Source: Acanthornis magna (taxonomy: Eukaryota; Chordata; Aves; Passeriformes; Acanthizidae). From it: a DNA stretch of 64,000 nt. The notes under the pieces were generated by a model. It ran no database searches and was not told where the DNA came from. It worked only from the letters and a program-made list of their open reading frames with translations. The translations under genes were made by a program, and so were the position numbers. Positions 14,501 to 27,300 of this stretch are shown here, piece after piece. Location of the stretch: positions 5,205,001-5,269,000 of the forward strand of contig JAWUZG010000084.1 in NCBI GenBank assembly GCA_036785705.1, written 5' to 3'. Each line of letters opens with the position of its first letter. Position 1 is the first letter of the stretch.

Positions 14501-15997
14501 CACACCCTGGAGCAAGGAGATCCCTGCTTGCAAATTTTATACTTTTTGTTCCATGCTGACACATTCACTCAGCTGCCAGGTTAGCTTGGCCAGCCACTGT
14601 GAAGCCCCGCCACTGGATCAAAGGCGACTAGGGAAGGGACCATGGGGGGAGAGGGAGAAACCTCAACTTTGCATAACCTAACTAGACTCAAAATGGGATC
14701 GAATGAGGCCATAAATACTAGCAAAAAGTGAATTAAAAAAAAAGCCCTACAGCAGATATATCTTGTCTGAAGTACAAGCATCAGGTGGTGGCAAATGCCT
14801 TCTTTTGCCAGAACAAGCTGCATTCCCTGTGGAGGGCTCGCCAGCACAGCTATCCCAGCAAACCTCTCCTGGTGTGCGCAGACTGAGAGTCACAGGGATA
14901 CACCTCCAGCCAAGCTGTTCAACACCTCTTCCACCACATTTATTCTTTATCAGAGGTCAGTGATCCTGATTGTCTAACAAAGAGCACAGGGGAATACACA
15001 TTTAGAAACATCAGTTTGTAAGACAAGGCAAAAACAGCTGCTTGTAATGGCAGGCATGGCCGGATGCACAGGGAAGACTGCCCTAATTCCAGTTTGGTTT
15101 GGTTTTGTCTGGTTGCTTTTCCAAGCAATATTTACTATTCCACCTAGGAAACTGGTATCACTTCCTGATGGCATCTGAAGCCCTTTACTAGATCAAGCAT
15201 TCATGGACACAAGTGTCTAAGCAGAGCAGGCTGATTAAAATAGGCACAATTAAAAATATCTGAGTGGCAAATAAACAACTGCTGCTTTTAATCATGGGCG
15301 ATGTTTATATCTGTGCAAGTGGGTGTAAAATTCTTCTGTTATTAAGGCAAAGCAGTGAGGAACCAAGGCTGTGGCTCGCTCTGCAGCAGCAATCATGTTA
15401 TCCTGTCTCCCATCCTTGGCCTCCACTACCTCTGTGAGAGCCAATACCAGCAATACATCAATAACTCCCCACATCTGGGTGTTTGTTTGTTTTCCACTCA
15501 GGATCATACAGAAGCCCTCACATATCTATAGCAAACACTGGAAGGAGAACCAGGCAAGAGATATTACCCCAGCCCTTGCAGAGCAGATGCACCCACAGCA
15601 TTTCTTGCTGTTCTTTCCTTAGCTGGGCTGGGGCTTTATCCACTCCATCTCTGACTATTTAGACTGCTCTTCAGGCCAGGGACCACCTACTGTGTGCATG
15701 TTTCTACAGTCTCCGGAACAAGACTTCCATTTTTGCTGGTTCTCCCTAGGCTAGACCATAATAAATATGATTATTTTAACAATAACACACATTAATAATC
15801 GTTAATGCATTGCTTGAATTTCCCTTTGAAATGCAATCTGTGCTCTCCTCCCTCTCAGCAGTTTAATCGCTGGCTGAACTTTCTCAGTTAACTGAAAGTG
15901 CCATAGGTAAGATTTTTTCCACTATCAGCACTTTTAATCTTTGTGTAATTTAAAGTAAATACATCTTTCTTTGTGATTGCAAATGAGCCCAACTGTT

Positions 15998-16052
15998 GGG
16001 GGTTTTCTTTGTGGTTTTTGTTTTTGTTTGGGGGGTTGGTTTTTTTTTTTCC
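15998..16052 (+). repeat. G/T-only low-complexity tract
   Basis: Almost entirely G and T, mixing GGGGG, GGGGGG and long T runs. Its mirror type (A/C-only) recurs at 4664-4695, 17981-18018, 26280-26310, 31877-31900 and 42479-42535. Confidence 0.75.
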
Positions 16053-16256
16053 TTTTAAGTTTTCTGAACTTTTAAGTTATTTTCTAACAGCAACCTGGCC
16101 TGGCAGCAGTAAGACAGACATGACATAATGCTGGCTGTTAATGGCTTCCTAACCTGACCATCAGCTCTCCCCATTTCAGGGAGTGCCCTTGGACCCTCTC
16201 ATGCCTCCCAAACTCACTGTGCTCCTGTGCTGGGCCTAAGTCACAACTCTGTATAA

Positions 16257-16534
16257 GAATCAGAGAATAGATCAGGCTGGAGGGGATCTTTAAAGCTCAT
16301 CTAGTCCAACCTCTCTGCAGTAAGAAATGTCTGAAACTAGATCAGATTGTTCAGAGCCCCGTCCAGCCCAGCCGTAAATGTTTGCAGGGATGGGCCATCT
16401 ACAGCCTCTCTCAGCAATTTGTTCCAGTGTTTTACCACCTCATCATAAAGAACTTTTACTTTATAACTAACCTAAATCAACCCTCCTTCAGTTTAAAGCC
16501 ATTACCCCTTTTCCAACCAGCTCCTTTTAAAGCC
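16257..16534 (-). mobile_element. CR1 LINE fragment, 3' end, minus orientation
   Basis: The plus strand begins AGAATCAGAGAATAG and continues with hallmark CR1 3'-end phrases in antisense: TCATCTAGTCCAACCTC, CAGAGCCCCGTCCAGCCC, TTGTTCCAGTGTTTTACCAC and CCATTACCCCTTTTCC. It is truncated at its 5' end, as most CR1 copies are, and has no coding capacity left. Several mismatches to the usual phrases indicate an old copy. Confidence 0.93.
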
Positions 16535-17119
16535 TGTGCGCTCCTGGGCTCAGGAATGGGGCTATACCTCATTGTAGTGCTCCAGGCTGGCTGCTCTTTC
16601 ATAGGCATCCTCGAGTTCCTGGGGCTGTGGGAGGCCACACCATTCTCAGCTTTCCAGCACGTCGCTGCGGGAGCAGGTCCATGCCGGCAGCACTGGAAAA
16701 CGTGCGGGGGCGTTGGGGGGGCACGGGAGAACAGCTGCCTGGTGCAGTGATCACCTTTCTGGGCAGGCATCTGCCAGCCAGAAAAATCTGCCTTGTTCCG
16801 AGCTTGGCTGCTGTGCTGGGGAGAGGAGGAGAGTCAAGCAATGCCACCCTGGCCCTGGAAATGGCCTTGCTCCCAGCACTGCTGTCCGTGCCCCTCCATG
16901 CCACTGGCCTGCTGGACACTAGCAGGGAAAATGGCCAGTCCCCTCCAGGAGGAAAAAACCCAGCATTTGAGTTGGCTGTCTGGGCTTTAAAGCATGATCT
17001 TCCTCGCACAAAGAATTCCTCTCATCTTACTGCACGTCAAGCAGGATTATTTATCGGAGTGGTGCGGATGAGAGAGGGAGCGAGCGGCCCCACCACGGCC
17101 CAGAGCCCCACTGTGCTAA

Positions 17120-17165
17120 GCACAGAGCACAGAGATGATCCTTCCCCAAAGAGCTTACAACGAAC
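17120..17165 (+). repeat. Possible ancient repeat fragment (GAGCTTACAA type)
   Basis: GCACAGAG...CCCAAAGAGCTTACAA shares spacing and wording with GCACAGAAGG...GAGGAGTTTACAGTCTAA at 53471-53520. The two look like decayed copies of one old interspersed repeat. Identity is uncertain. Confidence 0.35.
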
Positions 17166-18544
17166 CGTAACACGGAAAAATCTCATTATTGACAGATTAA
17201 TGACAATCTGTCAGAGCAACCATTCCTATTAGGAGTTTCTTGAGCAGAAAAGTATTACAGAGCCTTTATAATTAGCTATCGATACCTAATCTGATCTGAA
17301 AATGGAACAGTTAAAATTAAGGACTCACCTCCAAGGTAATATTACATTAAAATTCATGAGTGTGGGATGAGTACACTGTAACATTTTAACCAGAACATAC
17401 AGATGGGTAAACCCCCAGGGAAGAGGTCAATGAACAGATTTCTTTTGTGAACTTCATAAAAACATGCCGCATATATGATCTTAGAACTGATGTTTTTAAA
17501 ATAACATCTGGGGATTTTCCTCTTTCATCCCAGTTTACTGAGTTAGTTTTAATACCAATGCTAGAAAAACAAATATGTCACTGACAGGCTATGGGTTGGT
17601 TGTTTGGGTTTTTTTCATATTAGTGCCACCTTACATATATTTGTGCAAAGAAGATTTTCCTCAAATTAATTCTACTTTTGCTTGACCATCTCTAATTCAT
17701 TCATAATTACTAAACATTGGCCAAACACCATGCTAAACTTCCTGAGTCACAGAACCTTCCTAATTGCAAGAAGTTAGTACAGCAAAGCTCATAAGCATTT
17801 GTTCTGCATGTACAAATCACATCCACACATGGGTCTCCCAACAGCCTAACTACGCTTGTTCGCTGTCCCAGTTGCCATCTGAGATGGAGGAGCCTTTTGA
17901 TATTCAATACAATATTTGACAGGGTTGGCACTTAGATGACATCTAAGTGCATGGCAAGAAACACAACTAGAGGGAGCTTCAGGAAAAAAAAACAAAACAA
18001 CCAAAAAAAACCCCAACAACTTACATCCTCCTGTGGTGTAAATGAGTACGCACTCATGCATGCCAGTGAAAATCATGCTGATTTACATGATGTGAGCATC
18101 TGGCTCTTTTCCAAGGGTAAGGACTTACTGCCCAAGGGCAAGAAGCAGCCCGTGACGTTATTTCACATGGGCATATGATTTTCACTGCATTATTACTGTG
18201 TAGCTCCCACGTGCCTTCTCCCACCCTCAGGAAGGAATGATTCTGACCTCAACTTCAAATGGAATTATTCAGACCAAAATGAGTTTGTCCATTAAATGTT
18301 CAGGCCCTCAGTTAGAGCCCAGAGAACTACAGTTGTACTATCAATGCCTAACCTGAACATTAAGACTTCTGAATTTTCACACATTTATTGTGCCCAGACT
18401 TGCTACTTACCCTATTACACAATCACCAGGATACACAGAGTGTTTAGGTCTAATCCTGTGGTCCTGACATAAAAAAACCCACCCCAGTTACTCAAAATTC
18501 CATTTCAATACTGCATTAAGTCATTCATTACCGACTTGTAAAAG

Positions 18545-18578
18545 TCTGTGATGTTTGGTTAAAACCAAACATCACAGA
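18545..18578. repeat. Perfect 34-bp palindrome in the TEAD1 intron
   Basis: The left arm TCTGTGATGTTTGGTT (18545-18560) is the exact reverse complement of the right arm at 18563-18578, with only AA between them. There are no mismatches. The flanks are not complementary and show no transposon ends or target-site duplication that I can recognise. Confidence 0.9.
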
Positions 18579-21500
18579 ATCAAGAAAACTCTTTTGTACT
18601 GAAATGCAAAATATACACATTTTCAGTAGTTTAATAAAGCCAAAACAATCATTACGAAGTACATTCTCATCAACAGGGTGAAATGAGTTTGTTAATATGA
18701 GAAGAAGCTTGGAATTAACTGAAAGCATATGATGGAAAACAAATGGAGCAGTTTCTACTTCTGTAAAAATTAAGATCTGTAAATTTATGAAATGACAGCC
18801 ATTTGTACTTATAGAAATCTATTTATGGCTTATGCACTGCTTAAAGAAACTTCCAAAGCTAGATAAACTGTTCCAGATCTCATACACTTGATCTATTCTA
18901 CCAGAAAATGCCTATTTCTGATGGTTTTCATTGACCCACACTGATATACATTATGCCATTTGAAAAAAATGGCAGCTTTGTCTGTACTTAATAACTGCAA
19001 GGCGTGGGTACAAAACAGCTAAAGCATAAAACCCTAAGGACAAGGCTTCATTGTAAGCATTAAATAATTATTACAATGCAAAATTAGTCAGAGTATTATC
19101 TCTGTTTTACTTCAAGCCATGTGAGGTCTGATCCAGAGCTGAATTTACTGTCAACTCCAGTTACAATGGCATTTCACACAGTACTTTTTGCTTATAATTA
19201 AAGGGACAAAATCTATTTTATTTTTTAACCAACCATTTTCATTTATTAGATTCAGTTTCTGATGATTAGTATTTTTAAACTTTAGACTTACCCTGGTTTT
19301 ATTTGTAAGTGTATCCAAATTTGTTTCTTCTTATGTGAAAAGCTCTTTACCATAAGAAACTGACTATGCAGGGGAGAAACTGTGGGGTTTCTGTTTGACT
19401 TTTCCCAACAGTGACAAATAAATACTATTAGGAGTTTTAAAATTAATAATTTTGAGATGAAAATAATGTTCTTTTAACTACCCATTATAATTTTTATACA
19501 ATAGTGTCTTGCAGCTGGCACTATACTTTCAAATAATGCCTGCATTTAAATTCAGTCAGCTTCTATATTTGCCAAAAGAAACCTGCTACATAAATTCTCC
19601 TTGGTAGAGGAGCTGCGGAAATGATTCATAAAAAATGCTGCAGGAAACCGAATGTTAGCATTGAGAAACCTGTTACATACCTATCTGATTATTATTTATA
19701 TTGAGTAGCACCCTCCATTTCAAATCCAAGAGCAGAACCTCGCTGTGCTAGATAAAAAAAAGGAATAAAAAAATGAATAGTACACCACTGCAGGCCCAAT
19801 CAGCAGGGCCTCCTACTCTGACCATAGCTATAGAATAAAAAAGCCCACACTGAAAACAAGGCAGAAAAATCCTGTCAGGATCTGCCACCTGTGGCCCACC
19901 ACCCAAGGCCGACAGAGGAGGGTCTTCCCCTCCTGCAGTCTTTTCCTTGAGGAGAGGAAATGCTGCTTTTTCCTGGAGCGTATGCAGATCCAAACGGGCG
20001 ACAGCTGAAATATATGTCATTCTAATGGGTTCTGTCATAGCTGGGCAAAACACAGCAATGTTAGAAAGCATTTATCAAAGATATGACAGGGCTTTCCAAT
20101 TATGCTGCCTTTCAACCCACTGCTTAATAAAAATGTGCAAAGTGATAGAACACTTTACCTCATCAACATCACTGGCAGCAACAGACTTTCTTCAGGGAGC
20201 AGCTATTCAAAAGTAACTTGACTGAACCTCAGAGTCGTAATTAGAGAAACTACAGTGGAGGGATTCAAAGAAAAACCCACCTGTGCAACAAAGTAATTAT
20301 GTAAAATTATTTATCTTTAAAGCAAACATTCCAGCTTTAATAAAGTTGCCTGCCTTCCCAAGATGAGCAAAAATTCCCTTGTTTGTGTCACTCCTTCTGC
20401 AGCTCCCATGAAAGGGGAGCCTGGCCTGAGCAGGGCTGGAGCAAGCCAATTCAGCCGGATTTACCATCCAGGCTTGGATGGCAAACTGTTGAGCTTTCAA
20501 CTCCACTCAGCGTTTCTTACACGAGACTTTCACACAAATAAGGCTAAAGAATATATTACTGTAAGTTTTCAAAAGCTTGCTATGAAGACCACCCTTAATA
20601 CCCTCTGAAGCCCAGAGTTTTTGCACTGATTTGAGTGGGGTCAGGAGGAGCTGGAGAAGCTCGTGCCCCACCAAAGACACTGACGAGTTTTCACTCATCT
20701 CAGCTACAGAAACAAGCCCCCATCTTGTGTCCCCCTCCAAGCACACACCAAACATCGCGCAGTTTTCTCACATCCACAAGAAATCTCCTCCAAAGTCTGC
20801 AGATTTCAATGAAACCAGGAGCTCACCAACAGTGGTTAGTTTTGATAGACTGCAGGTCAGCAAAGTGTGCAAGAACACACCTAGCATTAGCTGCTTGGAG
20901 GTTTTCTGGCTGGCTTTTGGGATGTGAAATGACATCAGGTACCACCTTGTACACAGCAGTTGTTTGTAAAGCTCAGGCTACTGAGGTGGCACAGCAACCC
21001 GCTGTAAGCATCTTTGTCAGGCAGGTCCTTTCTCCTTGCCTGCTAATGGCCTTAGAGTTCTACATTTAAGCACCTTTGTATATATATATGTTGTCTCTGG
21101 CGTCTGAATCTAGCTGTTATTGCAAATATTAACTGTGATTTAAAGTGGTACGGAATATAACACATGAAAAATCTGATTATGCCTTAGTTTTTATATATGA
21201 AGCACTCCACTGCTTACAAATATTCATGTTTCCTTACCTAACTCTGTGTGTTAGGGACATCTTTCCTCTGTCTGCTCAGTATCAACCTAGAGTCAAGAGC
21301 CCTAACATCCGACTTCCATTGCTTAAGCTCCAAATGCTTTCCATTTCTCTCATGGCCATTTCACTCCTTGTCTTCTACATAGCACAGAAATAAAGTCAAA
21401 ACCCATGAAATTTCCTCCTCCAGTTCCATATTTATTTCTCTATTTCTACAGGCTTGCATTTCCTTTTAAGTGATACATTAGTGTCGGAAACTCAAACAAA

Positions 21501-21774
21501 AAAAACCTGTGTCTCTCCCTGGGCTTTCCTTTTTTTCCCCTCGGTACGAGCTCCTCTTGTCCCAAGCTCAGCCCATTCGCAGATCCAGGGTTCCACTTTT
21601 TGTCCCACCACGCCACAGCATTTCAGCCTCCACACCACAGCCACGGTATCTGAAGTTTAGGAACCGAGGGCAATGCTGTAAAATAAACTCAGCAGTCACA
21701 TGCCTTTTCCTGGCTGATTCCTCCCGGAGCTCCTAATAAACCCCATTATGTTCAAACATATGTGGAGTGCTCAG

Positions 21775-21803
21775 GCGCACACAGACACACACGCACGCAC
21801 GCC
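21775..21803 (+). repeat. Short interrupted (CA)n/(CACG)n tract
   Basis: GCGCACACAGACACACACGC followed by ACGCACGCC. Confidence 0.8.
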
Positions 21804-22084
21804 CCTCTTTATTAGGCACAGTGGTTTTGTTTTTAAGGCAGCATGTCAGAGCCCTGCACAGAATTCTGAATTCCTGTATTCAATAGTTATTTCTTTGGCA
21901 AGAAAAAATTAAAAATTAAAATTAATTTGAGCCTCCCTTTTCAACAAGTTCCTGATTTCATGTGCATTCTCCAGGGGTATTCCAGATAAACTGTGCATGG
22001 CACAGGTGTGCAGTCCCAGCTGCCTGAGGGGACCTCCAGAAGAGCCTCATCTACCCAGACACAGGATCACTGTGTCAAAAATCA

Positions 22085-22101
22085 AATTCAAAGTTTGAAT
22101 T
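22085..22101. repeat. Short palindrome AATTCAAA-G-TTTGAATT
   Basis: Eight-base perfect arms around one base. It is small enough to be chance in AT-rich DNA. Confidence 0.6.
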
Positions 22102-25100
22102 GTGCAGAGAGGGCTCATGCATGCAGCACCCTCATACTCACAAACCTAATTTGGACAGAATGCCATTGCAAATAACCCATCACCTCAGTTCAGCTTTCCA
22201 TGGCCACACAGATTTGCCTGAGAGTGGTCTTTTACTAATATTCTGTATGTGAAATAAAATAAACCACCCTCACAGTTTTCAGGACAATGTGAAATCCTGG
22301 CTTGTGACATGCCAGAATGGAACAGTAAAAATATATGCAAAAAAATCCTTGTCAGCCCTCTCCTGACTGCAGTGCCTACAGGCCAGATTTTTCATGATGC
22401 AATTTCCCAGAGGAGCTGGTTTTCTGGCCAGAGTCTCACCTCATCTGTGCTGAAGAAACTCCGAGGAGCTGCACAGGTGAATCTGGCTTTTCATGTGTAA
22501 CCTGCTATTACATTTTTGTCCAGAGAATTTTGTTCTGTATTTCAGCACCATTCTTCTTAACAACTTGTAGGACAATTTTCTACAAGGAAAGCTCTTATTA
22601 GGCTTTATATCTGTGACCTTAGGTTATCTTTTATAGTTTATAGTTTAATCTACACAACCTCAGAAATCAAGCTTTGCCTGTGGTAGCCAGCCCATCAATT
22701 CATTCGATTGTCCAGTACAACTTTCAATTCCCACAAGTGATTTGGCAATTGCAAGTATTTTGCACTGCATATTATGAGGTCTAGTGCTGCAAAAATAATA
22801 AGACCTGGAATTACACACAGCACTCATTTAACCATGAATTTTCAGGTTATTTAGATGTTTCAATAACAGGCATGCTATAGGCCAAGCTGTCATATTACTC
22901 TTATCACAAAAATGTCACGTGCCTGTTCCCCAGCTTGCACACATGCCAGCTCTCAGACTTTCATCAAACCTTCCCTAACTCCAAGGATACACAGCAAAAT
23001 ACATTATTTTAATGGATGGTTTCATAAACAGCAGAGCCCTAGAGCCACTAAAGAGTGCTCTCAAGTCATTTACTATGGTTTGTAATTTATTAATAGGGAT
23101 ATATGAATCTTCCTTGAGGGGAAAAATGGAAGAAGCCAACTTAGCCCGCTAGAGGTACAGAGCTGGATTCTGCTCCTGGTGACTTCTGCCTCCAGCAAGT
23201 GAGAAGAGGGGTACCCTACCTTTCCCTCTCAGGTCTGAAGGGGAAAGGCCACTTGCTTGGTTATCCTAGGGTCAAATGCCAACACAGGCTGGAAAGTTAC
23301 CACCTGTGGTCATCCATTTCAGCCCTTTGCCTGAGGTTTGAACACTTGTCACCAGCTCCTGGTGACTGGACTGGACACAGCATGCCTGTGCACATCCACT
23401 GCTGAGAAAATAACTTCAAGGTGATCCATGAGGCGGGAGGGGGCAGTGATGGAATGGCTGGGGCCTCAGTCACCGTGGCAGGGCAGCAAGGTCCCATTCC
23501 TGCTGCTAACTGGGGAGTAGGTGGTGGGACAGGGTGCCCAGGTGCCCCCAGTGGGACTCAGGCTCCCAGCAGCAATGATGCTGCAGGTGGCAGCATCAAA
23601 AGCAAAAGAAATCGTAACTGGCCGTAAACCACATGATTTATGGAATGTGAAGAATTTATGAAATGTCACGTGGTTCTATGAAATCATTAAATAAATCATA
23701 AATAAACAGAAAACAATTAAGAAGGCAGCCACCCGGCTCTGCAGGCCGGAGCGCCGCCTGACCTGGCTGCACCCACGCAGGGATGGCCAGCTGTGCCACA
23801 CCACCAGACACAATTTCCCTCCCACTTGTCTTCCTTCACCCCCTGCCTAAATCACCACGTGCCCTGGTGGGTGGGAGCAGGGACAAGCTGCCCGTGCATA
23901 GCTCAGAGCTCGCTCCAAAAATGTGACTTCACAACTGTTTGCATAGCCCGAGTTTAGCAACCTGTAACAATATCTCAAATCCCTCTTACTGCTGTATATA
24001 AAGTTAGCTTTCCTTCTTGCTGCTTTCATTTCTGCACCTAATCTGCAGCTTGGAGTCAGTGAACTCTGAGGCCTGGCAATACTCTATAGTATGGGGTTAA
24101 CCTGCAGTAGCTCCTTAAATTACACAGATGGTTTAATACAAATTAAAATGAGCAGGTACAGAAAAGCCAGTCTGAAAGCAGATTGTGAACGCTGCATTGC
24201 TTTCAGCAAGTTCAATTCACTTCCAATTCTGACCTGATTCTTTTATAGATGTAATGAATCTGTCAGGTTGATACCATGAAATGGGACAAGTGAGCAGTCA
24301 GCTTTGTTGTTCAGGCTTTGTTTTCATGTTTCCAATTAAAAACAAAAAAAAAGAATCCAAGCAATTAATGGGAAACATTAAAATGTAAGAATGCAACAGC
24401 TTTTAAACATATGGGATATTTCATCTGAGCAAGAATTTTCATTGGAAAAGACTGAGGTGAGCTCGCAACTTTCAATCAAAGTTCTGTGCGTCTAAAAAAC
24501 TCAGTTAAAGTTGGTTGGGGTTGTAATATAATAGATGAATTTACACAACTCTAGAGACTGGCTTTACTAGAATGAATTATTGATGTCTTACTTTCATAAG
24601 TGAATGACTTGCAGAAACCAGCACAGAGTACGTCCCACTGCTGCAAGATGTGCAGACTTAATGCAGCTTTGGAAAAGAGAGCCAAATTCTTTCTCTGAAT
24701 TGCACAGCAACAAAAACAAGACTGTAAAAGATACAGTTGCTTTGGAAGTGGATCAGTCTTTAAAGTGTTAAAATCAACTTCTGTACCTGAACCCCACTGA
24801 TATTTCTGTGATCTTATAGCTGTTTTTCCTGTTTTCAGAAGTTTTTCTCTTCCCTGCTAATTGACAGAAGCTGAACATCTATTTCAGTGGAGCTTTGCCA
24901 GTTTATACAAGCTGAGGATGTGGCCCATATTTTTATAAAGGGAGGTCCTTTCCACTGTTTTGCCATCTGCCAAGCTCTACTTTAAGCTAATTAAATAACA
25001 TCAAGTTCTAGCAGGCTTTTTCAGGCCATTAGAGTTCTCCATTTCTGGACCCCTAAGGGTACCTAGCAAATCTGGCTTCAGAAGAACTGAGATGTGGATT

Positions 25101-26538
25101 CAAAGGTGCTGACAATGTTAAGCGCCTTTTTAAAAGCTGGAAAATATCCTGACAGTTTGGACACTCTCTGTGTTTTCCATACAAAGAGAGTTTGTGGAGG
25201 AACTGTGAATGTGAGCAAACAATCTTACACACTTGGAGGAAGTGGATTGACTTCAAGCATCTGTTGATTCAACCATGTCAGTGACCAAGAGGGATAGCAC
25301 GGGAGAGCCTGTGTAACTCCGTGTGGCAGACTGAAGGTACAGGCAGCTTGCTCTGGATAAACAGAGGCCATTTATCACACTGAATTTTTTCCTCCACTTC
25401 AGCAGCCCTTTTGTTGCCAACCTCACCCACCCTTTGGTCTGGCACCCCCACAAGTTGCTCTACCCACTGATCATAACCCTCATTCCCATCCCAATCCCTC
25501 CTGCTCCCTCACAGTGGCCTGTGGCCATGGCGCTGGCTGCGGAGACGAGCAGCAGCAACTGCCCTCTGCAAAAAACTAAAGCATTTTATTTACCTCCAAC
25601 TCTACAGCTACAAGCGTAACAAACACCATCCAAAGTCTCCCAGATACATAAATGAGCACTTACTCCATGGAACCATGGGTTTCTTATAATTTGTGGCATT
25701 TTCTCTCCCCCTCTGCTATTCATATGATAAACCCACTTATGCTACTGGTCTTAAAACAGACCATAAACAGCCAGAGTGGAGATTGTCTCATCTTGTGTGC
25801 ACAAGACCTATTACAATGGAGCCTTTATCCTGCCTGCAGACTTCCAGCACTGCTATAATTCAAATACTAATAATAATGACGGTGAATGTGGAATAGTATG
25901 AGCGGGACATTAACACGAACAGAGAATAACCCCTCTATCAACCAGAAGCTCTATAGGAATAATGGACTACACCAGCAATACTGGCCATGTTTGCACGCTT
26001 CCTGCTTTTTATCCTGAAAGAGCCCAAAATGCCTTCTCACATCCATGGAACTGTTTCAGACACATCACATCATATTGAATGAAGCCTTTTTATCAAGATT
26101 TATCCAGGGCTAAAAGGGAAAATGACCGCTACCAGCTGAAACTCTCATTGGGAAAGGGAAGGGAGGCCAGTGTGTGGTGGCGTGGCTGAACCACAAGCTC
26201 TGGTTTCTGGTCTGCCTAGGATAAAATGAGAATTACCCCAGTCTAGATTTGCCTCTCACCCACTGTACTGCCAACTGAGAAAAAAACCCCAACAAAAGAA
26301 CCGCAACAAATCAAGCATTAATTAGCAAGAAAATGGTTCTTCTCACATGGCCTCTCATGACACCATCCTGGTGTCAGGCCAGGCATAAATGTTGGATTGA
26401 GACAGCAGCTAAATTTCACTTCTGTTTCAATGACACACACACACCTTCAAGTAAGCCTCTACAGAGGTGTGTGAATATGTGGACACACCTCTGCCTAAAG
26501 TTCAAACATGATTTAAATATTTCATCCTATACCGACAA

Positions 26539-26558
26539 AGTTGTATTAAGTTGTATTA
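26539..26558 (+). repeat. 10-bp tandem duplication
   Basis: AGTTGTATTA occurs twice head to tail. Confidence 0.75.
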
Positions 26559-27275
26559 GTACAAATCTGAGCCTATTGTAACTGTCTGACTCATATGAGT
26601 ACACAGAAGGTATTTTAACACCACTTTGATGGCTGGCATGAATAAATCTAAATCTCCAGACCGCAATAGCTCTTCGCCTTCCCTTCCTAACTAATTTATC
26701 ATATGGAACCAATGCTCACTGATTTCCCTTGAAATGATGCTAATAGAAAGGAAAATGAATAGGACTACAATGATGGATGCAGTTGAGCAGGGTACAGCAG
26801 CATCCTCTTAAAGAACAAGCTGGAGCTGCCTTAAACAGCATAGGTGTGGAGGGAGGCAATTTTCTTGATGGCCCCGGATGAAGGTCTGTGCCTGTGAGAG
26901 TCATGGGTTTGAGAATATGTTACAGGCAAGGGAACACCATGTAGGGCAGCTGCAAAACACTGTAAAACAGGCCCAGAAGTACAGAAGTATTTTAAAATGC
27001 ACTATATTCCTGGCAAGTCACATGCCTTTAAAGCGGATGTAAATCATTGCAAACTTCCAACTTTCATTTCCACAGAACTTTTCTAATGTTTTGGGTTCCA
27101 TACACAGGGCCCTGTTCAGCATCTTGCTGCCATGGTGTTTTTCTATCTTGACAATTCACTTCCGTGAGCAGGCATGTAGCCAACTCAAACGAGACTCAAT
27201 GCAGTGAAAAGCCCTTCAGGTAAACAGTGTGATAAGCTAAACTGCAAAAACGAGACAATGTTTTTGTACTATGAG

Positions 27276-27300
27276 GCAGTTGCTATAGAGACGGTTGCTA
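27276..27300 (+). promoter_or_regulatory. RFX X-box-like motif, site 1
   Basis: GTTGCTATAGAGAC resembles the X-box GTTGCCATRGNAAC with three mismatches and is followed at once by a second GTTGCTA half-site. A near copy lies at 31292-31309. Confidence 0.3.

Larger units (their letters stand above)
9931..16256. other. Gene-free intron sequence
   Basis: Alternates between GC-richer stretches (12350-12800, 14040-14500) and AT-rich ones (13400-14050, 15750-15980). It contains the 27-bp tandem repeat. The 15760-15975 stretch (TTAATAATCGTTAATGC and nearby words) has the look of a conserved non-coding element, which cannot be tested here. Confidence 0.55.

Noticed and set aside
16627..17232. 201-codon plus-strand frame
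   Set aside because: GC-rich patch beside a CR1 fragment, with long frames on both strands and no recognisable domain.
18545..18578. Pre-miRNA hairpin
   Set aside because: The arms are only 16 bp with a two-base centre, which is too short and tight for a typical Drosha substrate.
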